From the NCBI RefSeq assembly GCF_014204625.1, contig NZ_JACHLU010000006.1, positions 62,001 through 126,000 on the forward strand: a stretch of DNA of 64,000 bases, given 5' to 3'. Of the stretch, positions 31,336-38,493 are shown in pieces (position 1 is the first letter of the stretch; the number at the start of each line of letters is the position of its first letter). A program made the position numbers and the translations under genes. The DNA comes from Gillisella vitis (GTDB taxonomy: Bacteria; Pseudomonadota; Alphaproteobacteria; Rhizobiales; Rhizobiaceae). Under the pieces are notes generated by a model. That model was not told the origin of the DNA. It worked only from the letters and a program-made list of their open reading frames with translations, and ran no database searches.

Positions 31336-32607
31336 TCAAGGCTTTTGATACTGAACCCCCAAGGATGCCAGCGCATCCCAATAGTTCGGGTAGGTTTTGG
31401 CCACGCAAGCAGGATCGAGAATCGTGATTCCGCCGATCTTCAGGCCTGCTAAGGCAAAGCTCATGGCAATGCGGTGATCGGCGAAAGTGTCGATGCTGGC
31501 GGGCAAGGTCTGGCCGATCAGAGTGGGGTCTGCGGCCACAATCAGGTCGTCGCCCTCTTCGGTGGCAAGGCCTGCGCGGATGTTGTTCAGCCCGGTGGAG
31601 AGCGCACGAATACGGTCGCATTCCTTGACGCGCAGGTTGGCGATGCCGACAAAGCGCACAGGTGTCTGGTTAAACGCTGCCAGCACCGCAATGGTGGGAA
31701 TGGCATCCTGCATCTGGCTGCCGTCAATCATGGCTGGCATGTTGGGGAAGGCCGAGATCACCTCATAGGCCTTGGCGTCGGGCTGGGTGAAATCGGCGGC
31801 AGGTGTGCCAATGTCGATTTTGCCGCCGCTCAGCACTTCGGCACCCCAGAGATAGGTGGCAGCAGAGGCGTCTGGCTCAATATGGAAATCGGTGGCGGTG
31901 TAGCCGGTTGGGGCAACGCGCCAGACAGAGCTTGAGGGCTGATCAATCTTGGCACCAAAGGCGCGCATGGCAGAGAGTGTGAGGTCAATATAGCCTTTTG
32001 CGCCAATGTCGGTTCCGGCAAGCTCAATCTCAAAATCTTCGCCAGCGCAAGGAGCGGCCATCAGCAGGGCCGAGACATATTGGCTGGAGAGGCCAGCATC
32101 AATCACCACCCGGTTTTTTTTGAACGCCCCATGGGCATCGATGGCAACCGGCGGGCAGCCGCTGGGAGCAGCAATGGCAACGCCAAGCGATTGCAGGGCC
32201 TCAACCAAAGGCAGGATCGGGCGTTTGCGCATATGCTCATCGCCATCCACGGTGAAGCGGCCCTTGGACAGCGCCACGGCCGCGGTCAAAAACCGGGTGG
32301 CGGTGCCTGCATTGCCCAGAAACAGCGCTTCCTTTGGCTCCTGCCATTGACCCGAGCTTGTGACAACAAATGTTGTCGCATCCGGCTCATCCACGGTCAC
32401 GCCCATGGCCCGCAGGGCTTCGGCCATATAGCGGGTGTCGTCGCTTTTCAAAGCGCCGGTCAGCCTGCTCGTGCCTTTGGCCAGCCCTGCCAGCAGCAAG
32501 GCCCGATTGGTGATGGATTTGGAGCCGGGCGGGCTGACCTGACCACGCAAGGCGTGGGTCACGGGAACAATGGTCAGCTTGTCTTTGATCAGCGCGGGTT
32601 GGGTCAT
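31336..32607 (-). CDS. aroA: 3-phosphoshikimate 1-carboxyvinyltransferase (EPSP synthase), class I-like
   Basis: This 423-residue enzyme joins shikimate 3-phosphate and PEP in the aromatic amino acid pathway. It begins near SPPGSKSITNRALLLAGLA and has the PEP-site segment LFLGNAGTATRFL (residues 96-108). This fits class I EPSPS spacing but has Phe106 where E. coli has Pro101. The CP4-type (class II) enzyme usual in Agrobacterium has NAATGCR at this place. Later motifs RVKECDRI and DHRIAMSFA are intact. The gene lies between glyQ and glyS, an unusual spot, so it may be an extra or acquired copy. Confidence 0.9.
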   Translation of the reverse strand: MTQPALIKDKLTIVPVTHALRGQVSPPGSKSITNRALLLAGLAKGTSRLTGALKSDDTRYMAEALRAMGVTVDEPDATTFVVTSSGQWQEPKEALFLGNAGTATRFLTAAVALSKGRFTVDGDEHMRKRPILPLVEALQSLGVAIAAPSGCPPVAIDAHGAFKKNRVVIDAGLSSQYVSALLMAAPCAGEDFEIELAGTDIGAKGYIDLTLSAMRAFGAKIDQPSSSVWRVAPTGYTATDFHIEPDASAATYLWGAEVLSGGKIDIGTPAADFTQPDAKAYEVISAFPNMPAMIDGSQMQDAIPTIAVLAAFNQTPVRFVGIANLRVKECDRIRALSTGLNNIRAGLATEEGDDLIVAADPTLIGQTLPASIDTFADHRIAMSFALAGLKIGGITILDPACVAKTYPNYWDALASLGVQYQKP

Positions 32608-32750
32608 TGAAACAGTCCATTTGATCAGGCATTGCGGGCGTGTGCGAGAATGCTGGGTAACGCGAGGCAGACAATTATGCAACAGCGCAAAACAACCGGC
32701 TTTCGAGTTTGTCTTTCTGGCAAAACCCCTTGGCTATTTTTCCCTCATCC

Positions 32751-32780
32751 AGTCAATTTAAGTGAAGTCAATTTAAGTGA
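32751..32780. repeat. 15-bp perfect tandem duplication at the 3' end of the DUF4328 gene
   Basis: AGTCAATTTAAGTGA occurs twice head-to-tail (32751-32765 and 32766-32780). The DUF4328 stop (TGA on the minus strand, 32768-32770) lies in the second unit, and an extra in-frame stop follows 15 bp on. Confidence 0.85.
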
Positions 32781-33463
32781 AGGCGGGCCAACCGGGTTTC
32801 CTGCGCGCTGGTCAACCGCCGAATATAGCTTTCCATCGCCAGCAGCAGCAGCAAGGTCACCACGCCGCTTGTGGCGGCAATGTGCATCAGACTTTGCCCA
32901 TAGTCCGGGCTTTGATAAGCATCAGATGAGGTCTGGGTGAGATAGAAAAACAGCCCGTCGCCAACCAGATTAAGGCCGCCAATCATCCATGCCAGCCACA
33001 CCATTTCACTCTGTTCGGCCTCTGTGGTTTCCAGTTGCGGATCATGCATGGTGACATTGGCAAGCTCGATCAGCGCCAACGGCACAAACAGCACATTGAA
33101 CACCGGAATAAACCAGCAGATGGCGATGGAAAATGCGCCAAACCGCAAACGGCCATCGGGTGCCAGAACACGGGCAAAACGGCAGGCAAGCCACAGCCAG
33201 CCAAACCACAACACCAACCCCAGCACCTCAAACACGATAATGCTGCGGTCCATTGGCCCGGCCCAGGCGGCCATCACCTGCACCAGCCAGCCATTGACGC
33301 CGGTATAGCCAGCGCCTCCGGTGGCCACCACCACATATTGCACCCAGGCCGTATACAGATAAAACGGCACCAGCAGCCCAGACAGCAGGCCGGTGCCCAC
33401 TGCCGTGATCAACCAGCCGCGCCGCAACCATGTCAGCCGTTGCAAGAGGGTCTCAAGCTGCAT
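32768..33463 (-). CDS. DUF4328 integral membrane protein
   Basis: A 231-residue protein with about six hydrophobic segments, including LITAVGTGLLSGLLVPFYLY, IIVFEVLGLVLWFGWLWLAC and a C-terminal GVVTLLLLLAMESYI. Polar residues and FAICWFIPVFN-like motifs match DUF4328, a family of unknown function common in actinobacteria and rhizobia. It starts 23 bp after glyQ on the same strand and likely shares its operon. A ribosome site AGGGCGG precedes ATG 33463. No role in glycyl-tRNA synthesis is suggested beyond co-transcription. Confidence 0.8.
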   Translation of the reverse strand: MQLETLLQRLTWLRRGWLITAVGTGLLSGLLVPFYLYTAWVQYVVVATGGAGYTGVNGWLVQVMAAWAGPMDRSIIVFEVLGLVLWFGWLWLACRFARVLAPDGRLRFGAFSIAICWFIPVFNVLFVPLALIELANVTMHDPQLETTEAEQSEMVWLAWMIGGLNLVGDGLFFYLTQTSSDAYQSPDYGQSLMHIAATSGVVTLLLLLAMESYIRRLTSAQETRLARLHLN

Positions 33464-33486
33464 CGGCCGCCCTCATCCTGATGACA

Positions 33487-34443
33487 TCACGCGGCCTGAC
33501 CGAAATTGACGCCACCCGCATCGGTCAGCAGAAACGCCTCGCCACAGGCCTTGGCCAGCGTGCGCACCCGCAGGATATAGCTCTGGCGTTCCGTCACCGA
33601 AATCACCCCGCGCGCATCCAGCAGGTTGAAGACGTGGCTGGCCTTGATGCACTGATCATAGGCTGGAAACACGCATTTGTGCAGGCGCTGATTGTCATTC
33701 TCGCCCGGTGCGCCAGCATCCAGCAGCGCCTGGCATTCTTTTTCCGCATCCGTAAAATGGCGCAGCAGCATTTCGGTATTGGCAAATTCAAAGTTGTGGC
33801 GGGAATATTCCTGCTCGGCCTGCAAAAACACATCGCCGTAGGAAATCTTTTCTTCGCCGTCACGACCGTTGAAATTCAGGTCATAGACATTGTCCACGCC
33901 CTGCACATACATGGCCAGACGCTCCAGACCATAGGTCAATTCGCCAGCCACCGGCGAGCATTCAATGCCGCACACCTGCTGAAAGTAAGTGAACTGCGAC
34001 ACTTCCATGCCATCACACCAGCATTCCCAGCCCAGACCCCAGGCTCCCAGCGTCGGGCTTTCCCAATCGTCTTCGACAAAGCGCACATCGTGCAACAGCG
34101 GATCAAGACCAATGGCCTTGAGCGAGCCAAGATACAGCTCTTGCAGATTGGAGGGGTTTGGCTTCAAAATCACCTGATATTGGTAATAATGCTGCAAACG
34201 GTTGGGGTTTTCACCATAGCGCCCATCGGATGGGCGGCGCGAGGGCTGCACATAAGCGGCCTTCCATGGCTTGGGGCCAAGGGCGCGCAGGGTTGTTGCC
34301 GGGTGAAATGTGCCTGCGCCCACTTCCATATCATAGGGCTGCAACACGGCGCAGCCCTTATCGGCCCAGTAATTGTGCAACGTCAGGATCAGCGCCTGAA
34401 ACGAGCGCCTGGGGTCCATATGCGGGGCGATAGAAGTCGTCAT
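33487..34443 (-). CDS. glyQ: Glycine-tRNA ligase alpha subunit
   Basis: This 318-residue catalytic subunit activates glycine and charges tRNA-Gly together with GlyS. Class II motifs are intact: [20 protein letters not shown] at the start, [20 protein letters not shown], and the very conserved [18 protein letters not shown]. The start at 34443 (MTTSIAP) has AGGTTCCC before it; starts at 34455-34458 lack a ribosome site. The partner glyS is separated from it by DUF4328 and aroA. Confidence 0.95.
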   Translation of the reverse strand: MTTSIAPHMDPRRSFQALILTLHNYWADKGCAVLQPYDMEVGAGTFHPATTLRALGPKPWKAAYVQPSRRPSDGRYGENPNRLQHYYQYQVILKPNPSNLQELYLGSLKAIGLDPLLHDVRFVEDDWESPTLGAWGLGWECWCDGMEVSQFTYFQQVCGIECSPVAGELTYGLERLAMYVQGVDNVYDLNFNGRDGEEKISYGDVFLQAEQEYSRHNFEFANTEMLLRHFTDAEKECQALLDAGAPGENDNQRLHKCVFPAYDQCIKASHVFNLLDARGVISVTERQSYILRVRTLAKACGEAFLLTDAGGVNFGQAA

Positions 34444-34557
34444 GGGAACCTGCATCATTTTCGAAAGTCACTGTTGAAGGACTGACCTGCCACGACCGGC
34501 CCATTCGGTCAAGGCTTTGGCCGCAGGCTGTTTCATGATCAGGCCAAAACTGCGGCG

Positions 34558-34664
34558 CTAAAGCCTGTCGCAGTGAATAGGATTCACTGCGACAGGCTTT
34601 AGCTCTTTCTTTTTCGCATGGACGTTATCGTTTTATTGAGGACAATAAAACGCGACATGCTTTA
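34558..34664 (+). repeat. Family B 107-bp double-hairpin repeat, copy 3
   Basis: It starts CTAAAGCCTGTCGC and ends GCGACATGCTTTA. The MITE at 34662-34829 begins in its last bases, so the MITE probably inserted into the end of this copy. Confidence 0.88.
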
Positions 34665-34829
34665 ACAGGCTGCTGAAAAACTCGAGCCGGGTTGAAAATG
34701 GTCTGTTTCGGTGATTGAAAAGCGCCAAAAAAGCATTGCATATGATCGATATGCGCTGTTTTTTGGCACTTTTTCTCCCCAAAACATCCTCATTTTCAAC
34801 TCCACCTGACTTTTTCAGCAGCCTGTTAA
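34662..34829. mobile_element. 160-bp MITE-like element flanked by TTAA
   Basis: CAGGCTGCTGAAAAA (34666-34680) and its exact complement TTTTTCAGCAGCCTG (34811-34825) form 15-bp terminal inverted repeats. Both sides carry TTAA (34662-34665 and 34826-34829), consistent with a TTAA target duplication. The interior has a GCCAAAAAAGCATTGCATAT-type imperfect palindrome and no coding capacity. A transposase acting in trans is presumed. Confidence 0.82.
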
Positions 34830-35014
34830 TCTTCTTCTTTGATGCGATATTCCCCGGTTTTCGGGTCTTTCACCAAAGTGGCAATCGCCCCGGTCTCACG
34901 CTCGCGCTCTTTTTGGCGGTTGCGGCGCACCAGTTTTTCTGCGTCGCGGGTAAAGCGACGGTAATACCAATAGCCCACCCCGATCAGGAGCAGGAAAAAC
35001 AGAATGCGCAGCAT
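34826..35014 (-). CDS. Small single-pass membrane protein, stop codon supplied by the MITE boundary
   Basis: A 62-residue protein with one N-terminal transmembrane helix (LRILFFLLLIGVGYWYY), a basic charged linker (RNRQKERERE) and a short tail ending KEED. I do not recognise a named family. It lies 74 bp after the S49 peptidase gene on the same strand and may be cotranscribed. Its TAA stop is the TTAA that flanks the MITE, so the native C-terminus could have been slightly longer. Confidence 0.65.
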   Translation of the reverse strand: MLRILFFLLLIGVGYWYYRRFTRDAEKLVRRNRQKERERETGAIATLVKDPKTGEYRIKEED

Positions 35015-35043
35015 GTCGATTGCTTAACCTTACCCTTGTTTGA

Positions 35044-35090
35044 GTTTGTCTGATCAGAAAAACCGGTTTCCACTTTTCCTGACAAACTCT
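35044..35090 (-). repeat. Family A 47-bp repeat, copy 4
   Basis: It ends GACAAACTCT at 35090. The next base completes CTA (35089-35091), the stop codon of the S49 peptidase read on the minus strand. Confidence 0.75.
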
Positions 35091-35952
35091 AGAGTCCAAA
35101 CCGTGCCCACAATGCCCTGTCTTCCATGGTGTCCGCAAGCCCCGAGGCGGCAGCGGCGGCCAAGTGCTCAGGCTCAAGGCCCGCGGTGACGCCGGAAAGT
35201 CTTTTGCCAAAAAGCCCTCTGGAGGCAGACACCGGCTCAAGCCGGGCCGTTTTGCCATACCGGGCCTTGATGGTTTCACGCAGACTGCCAAGCCCGTCAA
35301 TCAGGCCCAGCTCAAAACTCTTGCGCCCGGTCCAGAACAGGCCAGAAAAGACCGTGGCATCATCGACCAGCCGAATGCCGCGCCGCTGCTTGACCATATC
35401 AATGAAAACATCATGAATATCGAGCTGAAGCGTTTTCAGATACTCAATGTCGCTGGCTTTTTCCGGCTGGAACGGGTCCAGCATCACCTTGTTTTCGCCC
35501 GCCGTGTAGACGCGCCGCTCAATGCCGATTTTCTTCAGCAGATCGGGAAAGCCAAAGCCGCCCGAGACAACGCCAATCGAGCCGACAATCGAGGTGGGAT
35601 CGGCAATGATTTCGTCACCGGCAATGGCAATCATATAGCCGCCGGAGGCTGCAACATCCTCGACAAACACCAGCACTGTCTTGTCATGCTCTTCGGCCAG
35701 CGTGCGAATACGCTGATAAATCATCCGTGATTGCACTGGCGAGCCGCCGGGCGAATTGATGGAGAGCGCTACCGCCGGGCTATCCTTGTGCTTGAAGGCT
35801 TTTTCCAGTAGCGGGCCGACATTGGCCAGATTGAGAGCGGGGCGAAACCGGCTGCCGCCGCTCATGATTGCCCCATGCAAGGACACCACGGGAATAACGA
35901 TTTCCGTTTTGCGAAACCGCCTGGGAACCAATCGCTTCAACAGACCCGCCAT
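35089..35952 (-). CDS. S49-family signal-peptide-peptidase-like serine protease
   Basis: A 287-residue protein of the SppA/SohB group. The catalytic Ser-Lys dyad is probably S103 (VAASGGYMIA) and K155 (TAGENK). The oxyanion segment SINSPGGSPVQS lies at about residues 64-75. No strong signal peptide or membrane helix is seen, so this short form may be membrane-associated by its basic amphipathic N-terminus (LLKRLVPRRFRK). The 3' stop is completed by family A copy 4. It lies 88 bp past the tRNA methyltransferase-like gene, same strand. Confidence 0.87.
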   Translation of the reverse strand: MAGLLKRLVPRRFRKTEIVIPVVSLHGAIMSGGSRFRPALNLANVGPLLEKAFKHKDSPAVALSINSPGGSPVQSRMIYQRIRTLAEEHDKTVLVFVEDVAASGGYMIAIAGDEIIADPTSIVGSIGVVSGGFGFPDLLKKIGIERRVYTAGENKVMLDPFQPEKASDIEYLKTLQLDIHDVFIDMVKQRRGIRLVDDATVFSGLFWTGRKSFELGLIDGLGSLRETIKARYGKTARLEPVSASRGLFGKRLSGVTAGLEPEHLAAAAASGLADTMEDRALWARFGL

Positions 35953-36040
35953 ACCATGCCATCCTTCTTGCTATCATCTCAGGATCGTCATGTAAGACAT
36001 GGGACGACAAACACAATGGCCGCCAGAGATTTTGCATCTT

Positions 36041-36850
36041 TCACCGGGTCTTGTGGTCCAGACGCAGATAGCCCATCCTGCCATTGTTGAGTGCATCCAC
36101 CTGCGGCAGGAAGGCGTGGCTATCCGTGCCGTGCATGATCAGCGGACTGCGAAACGAAAGCCGCGCCTTTGAGCCTTTGATGGCGGTCAGCAGCAGGCGA
36201 ATGGCGCTTTCGCCCTCACGCGGATGAATCAGGGTGATCTCGATGCCGCCAAAGCGCTTGCCACAGGCGGCGATAATCTCGGCAATCGATTGCGGCCGGG
36301 CGATCAGCGACACCTGCCCGCCGGGGCGCACAATTGCCCCGGCTGTCCGCAGCCAGCGCTCGAACAGATCACCGCTCATGGCGTGAGCCTCGGCTTTCAG
36401 ACTGTCGGGTGTGAGCCGGTCGCGTCCATCGTTGAAGGGCGGGTTCATGATCACATGGTCAAAGGCATCATCCATCAGCCCCGCCGCATGGCGGGCCTTG
36501 CCCGTCAGGGTGACATCGGCGGCAATCAGGCTGACACGGTCACGGATATGGGCATTTTCAGCCAGCGCCAGTGTTTTTTCGGCAAAGGCCAACATGTCGG
36601 GCGAACGCTCCACCAAGGTCACCTCACTCTGAAGCAGACGTGAGGCAACAGCCAGCCCCGCACCTCCGGCCCCGGCCCCCAGATCGGCCACCCGCTGGGG
36701 GCGGTCCTCGCCAATCATCGCGGCCAACAGCATGGCATCCATGCCAGCGCGATGGCCCCGGCCCTTGGGCTGCACCAGAAAAAACCGGCCACGGTGAAAG
36801 GCATCCATTGTCTCGCCGGGCGCATCTGCCGGTCTGTTCTGAGCCTGCAT
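36041..36850 (-). CDS. TrmN6-like tRNA adenine-N6 methyltransferase
   Basis: A 269-residue class I SAM-dependent methyltransferase. Motif I is VADLGAGAGGAGLAVA, and the catalytic motif NPPF (in HVIMNPPFNDGRD) marks N6-adenine or related amino-methylation. It resembles TrmN6/YfiC, which modifies A37 of tRNA-Val, but the exact target is not certain. The ATG at 36850 overlaps the DUF2007 stop (TGATG), so the two are coupled; a GTG just upstream (36853) is the alternative start. Confidence 0.85.
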   Translation of the reverse strand: MQAQNRPADAPGETMDAFHRGRFFLVQPKGRGHRAGMDAMLLAAMIGEDRPQRVADLGAGAGGAGLAVASRLLQSEVTLVERSPDMLAFAEKTLALAENAHIRDRVSLIAADVTLTGKARHAAGLMDDAFDHVIMNPPFNDGRDRLTPDSLKAEAHAMSGDLFERWLRTAGAIVRPGGQVSLIARPQSIAEIIAACGKRFGGIEITLIHPREGESAIRLLLTAIKGSKARLSFRSPLIMHGTDSHAFLPQVDALNNGRMGYLRLDHKTR

Positions 36851-37080
36851 CACGGCGCGTCATCCCGCAATTCATGCTCGAGCCCGGCATCCACCAGAAT
36901 GCGCCGCGCCTGCAAAACCTGATCGGAAACAACCAGAAATCGCCGTGGCAACAGCCCAAGCGAACCCTCCATGATACTCATGGCCTGATCGGCAATCAGA
37001 CAATCGATCCCGGCATCTTTCATCAGGCTTTGAGCAAATGAGAGCAAAACCGGGTCATTGCATCGGAAAATCTCTTTCAT
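36850..37080 (-). CDS. DUF2007-type small protein
   Basis: A 76-residue protein (MKEIFRCNDPVLLSFAQSLM...) matching the DUF2007 family, small alpha-beta proteins sometimes called putative signal-transducing proteins. Conserved features are the N-terminal strand, VLLSFAQSLMKDAGI, and the RRFLVVSDQVLQARRIL segment. The longer frame to 37329 has no ribosome site and unrelated sequence, so the start at 37080 is preferred. It is divergent from ispB and coupled to the downstream methyltransferase gene. Confidence 0.82.
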   Translation of the reverse strand: MKEIFRCNDPVLLSFAQSLMKDAGIDCLIADQAMSIMEGSLGLLPRRFLVVSDQVLQARRILVDAGLEHELRDDAP

Positions 37081-37271
37081 GCGGTGATTCGTCCTATCAA
37101 ATCTGCGGGATACGGTAATTCCGCTCTTGCCCCGCCGCCATAGGCTTTTTATGTTAAACCAGACGTCAGGAAACCAATTTTCGCTTAATCGTCCACTGCC
37201 ATACAATTTCAGGTGGACTTTGGCGGTTAATTTTGGTCTTGGCGATGTGGGGTAAACAGGAGTCCGCGACC

Positions 37272-38288
37272 TTGGGTGCAGTGATACCGCTTGGTGACAA
37301 GAAAAACAAACAGGCCTCGGTGCAGCCATTGGTCGATTTGACCAAAAGCAGCATGGAACGGGTCAACCAATTGATTCTGTCCAAAGCCGGTTCGGACGTG
37401 GAAATGATACCGGAAGTGGCCAACCACCTGATCTCGTCTGGTGGCAAGCGCCTGCGGCCCATGCTGACCCTGGCCTCTGCCGCCATGTTTGGCTATGAGG
37501 GTGAGCACCATATCAAGCTTGCCACCAGTGTCGAGTTTTTGCACACCGCCACGCTGTTGCACGATGATGTGGTGGATGAGAGCGATCTGCGCCGGGGCAA
37601 ATCCACAGCCCGCATGATCTGGGGCAATCAGGCCAGCGTTTTGGTGGGCGACTTTTTGCTGGGACAGGCCTTCCGCATGATGGTGGAAGTCGGCTCACTG
37701 GACGCACTGGATGTTCTCTCCACCGCAGCCTCGGTGATTGCCGAGGGCGAAGTGCTGCAATTGTCTGTGGCCAAAAACATGGAAACCACCGAGGATGACT
37801 ATCAGGCGGTCATTCGCGCCAAGACAGCGGCGCTGTTTGCGGCGGCTGCCGAAGTTGGACCGATTGTGGCTGGCACCGACCGCGCCACCCGCAACGCGCT
37901 GAAATCCTATGGCATGAACCTTGGCCTCGCCTTCCAGCTGGTGGATGATGCGCTGGATTACGGCGGCAAAGCGGCGGAACTGGGCAAGAATACCGGCGAC
38001 GATTTCCGCGAAGGCAAGATCACGCTTCCGATCATTCTGGCCTATCGCCGCGGCAATGAGACAGAGCGCAGCTTCTGGCGCGACGCGATTGAAGGCGGCA
38101 ACAGCAGCGATGCCAATCTTGAGAAGGCAATGGGATTGATCACCAAATACAATGGCCTGTCCGACACCGTCGCCCGCGCCATTCATTATGGTGACGTGGC
38201 GCGCGATGCGCTGGCCCCCGTGCCCGACAGCCCGTGGAAGGATGCTCTCATGGATGTGATCGACTTTTGCATCGAGCGCGTCAGTTGA
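37272..38288 (+). CDS. ispB: Polyprenyl diphosphate synthase (octaprenyl/decaprenyl), TTG start
   Basis: This 338-residue trans-prenyltransferase makes the long isoprenoid tail of ubiquinone. The two Asp-rich motifs are LLHDDVVDESD and FQLVDDALDYGG, and GGKRLRPMLTLA starts the active domain. I chose the TTG at 37272 because an AGGAG (37258-37262) sits 9 bases upstream and the resulting N-terminus (GAVIPLGDKK) fits homologues. ATG 37245 and TTG 37233 are alternatives. It supplies the substrate of UbiA. A weak A/T-rich hairpin (38313-38329) follows. Confidence 0.92.
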   Translation: MGAVIPLGDKKNKQASVQPLVDLTKSSMERVNQLILSKAGSDVEMIPEVANHLISSGGKRLRPMLTLASAAMFGYEGEHHIKLATSVEFLHTATLLHDDVVDESDLRRGKSTARMIWGNQASVLVGDFLLGQAFRMMVEVGSLDALDVLSTAASVIAEGEVLQLSVAKNMETTEDDYQAVIRAKTAALFAAAAEVGPIVAGTDRATRNALKSYGMNLGLAFQLVDDALDYGGKAAELGKNTGDDFREGKITLPIILAYRRGNETERSFWRDAIEGGNSSDANLEKAMGLITKYNGLSDTVARAIHYGDVARDALAPVPDSPWKDALMDVIDFCIERVS

Positions 38289-38493
38289 GCCATTTTTTGA
38301 AGAGCTTACTCAAAAAAGCCATGCTTTTTCCATCACGTGGGCTGGTGACAGAAGAGCATGGCTCTTACATCAGAACCTCAGGCTGAACATCTTGAGACCC
38401 ATCCTTCGGGCTGGGGTTCGAGACTTTGGCCAAAACGTAGAATTTCCCGATCCGGCCAGATGTGTCCGGTGACCATGGTTGAAAGGCTTCTTC

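Noticed and set aside
38313-38329. AAAAAGC-CAT-GCTTTTT hairpin after ispB as a terminator
   Set aside because: The 7-bp stem is mostly A-T and weak, and the same-strand TPR gene follows closely. I mention it only in the ispB entry.
38395-38430. GGGGTTCGAGAC sequence resembling a tRNA T-arm
   Set aside because: The flanking bases do not form a T-stem, and no acceptor, D or anticodon stems could be found around it.
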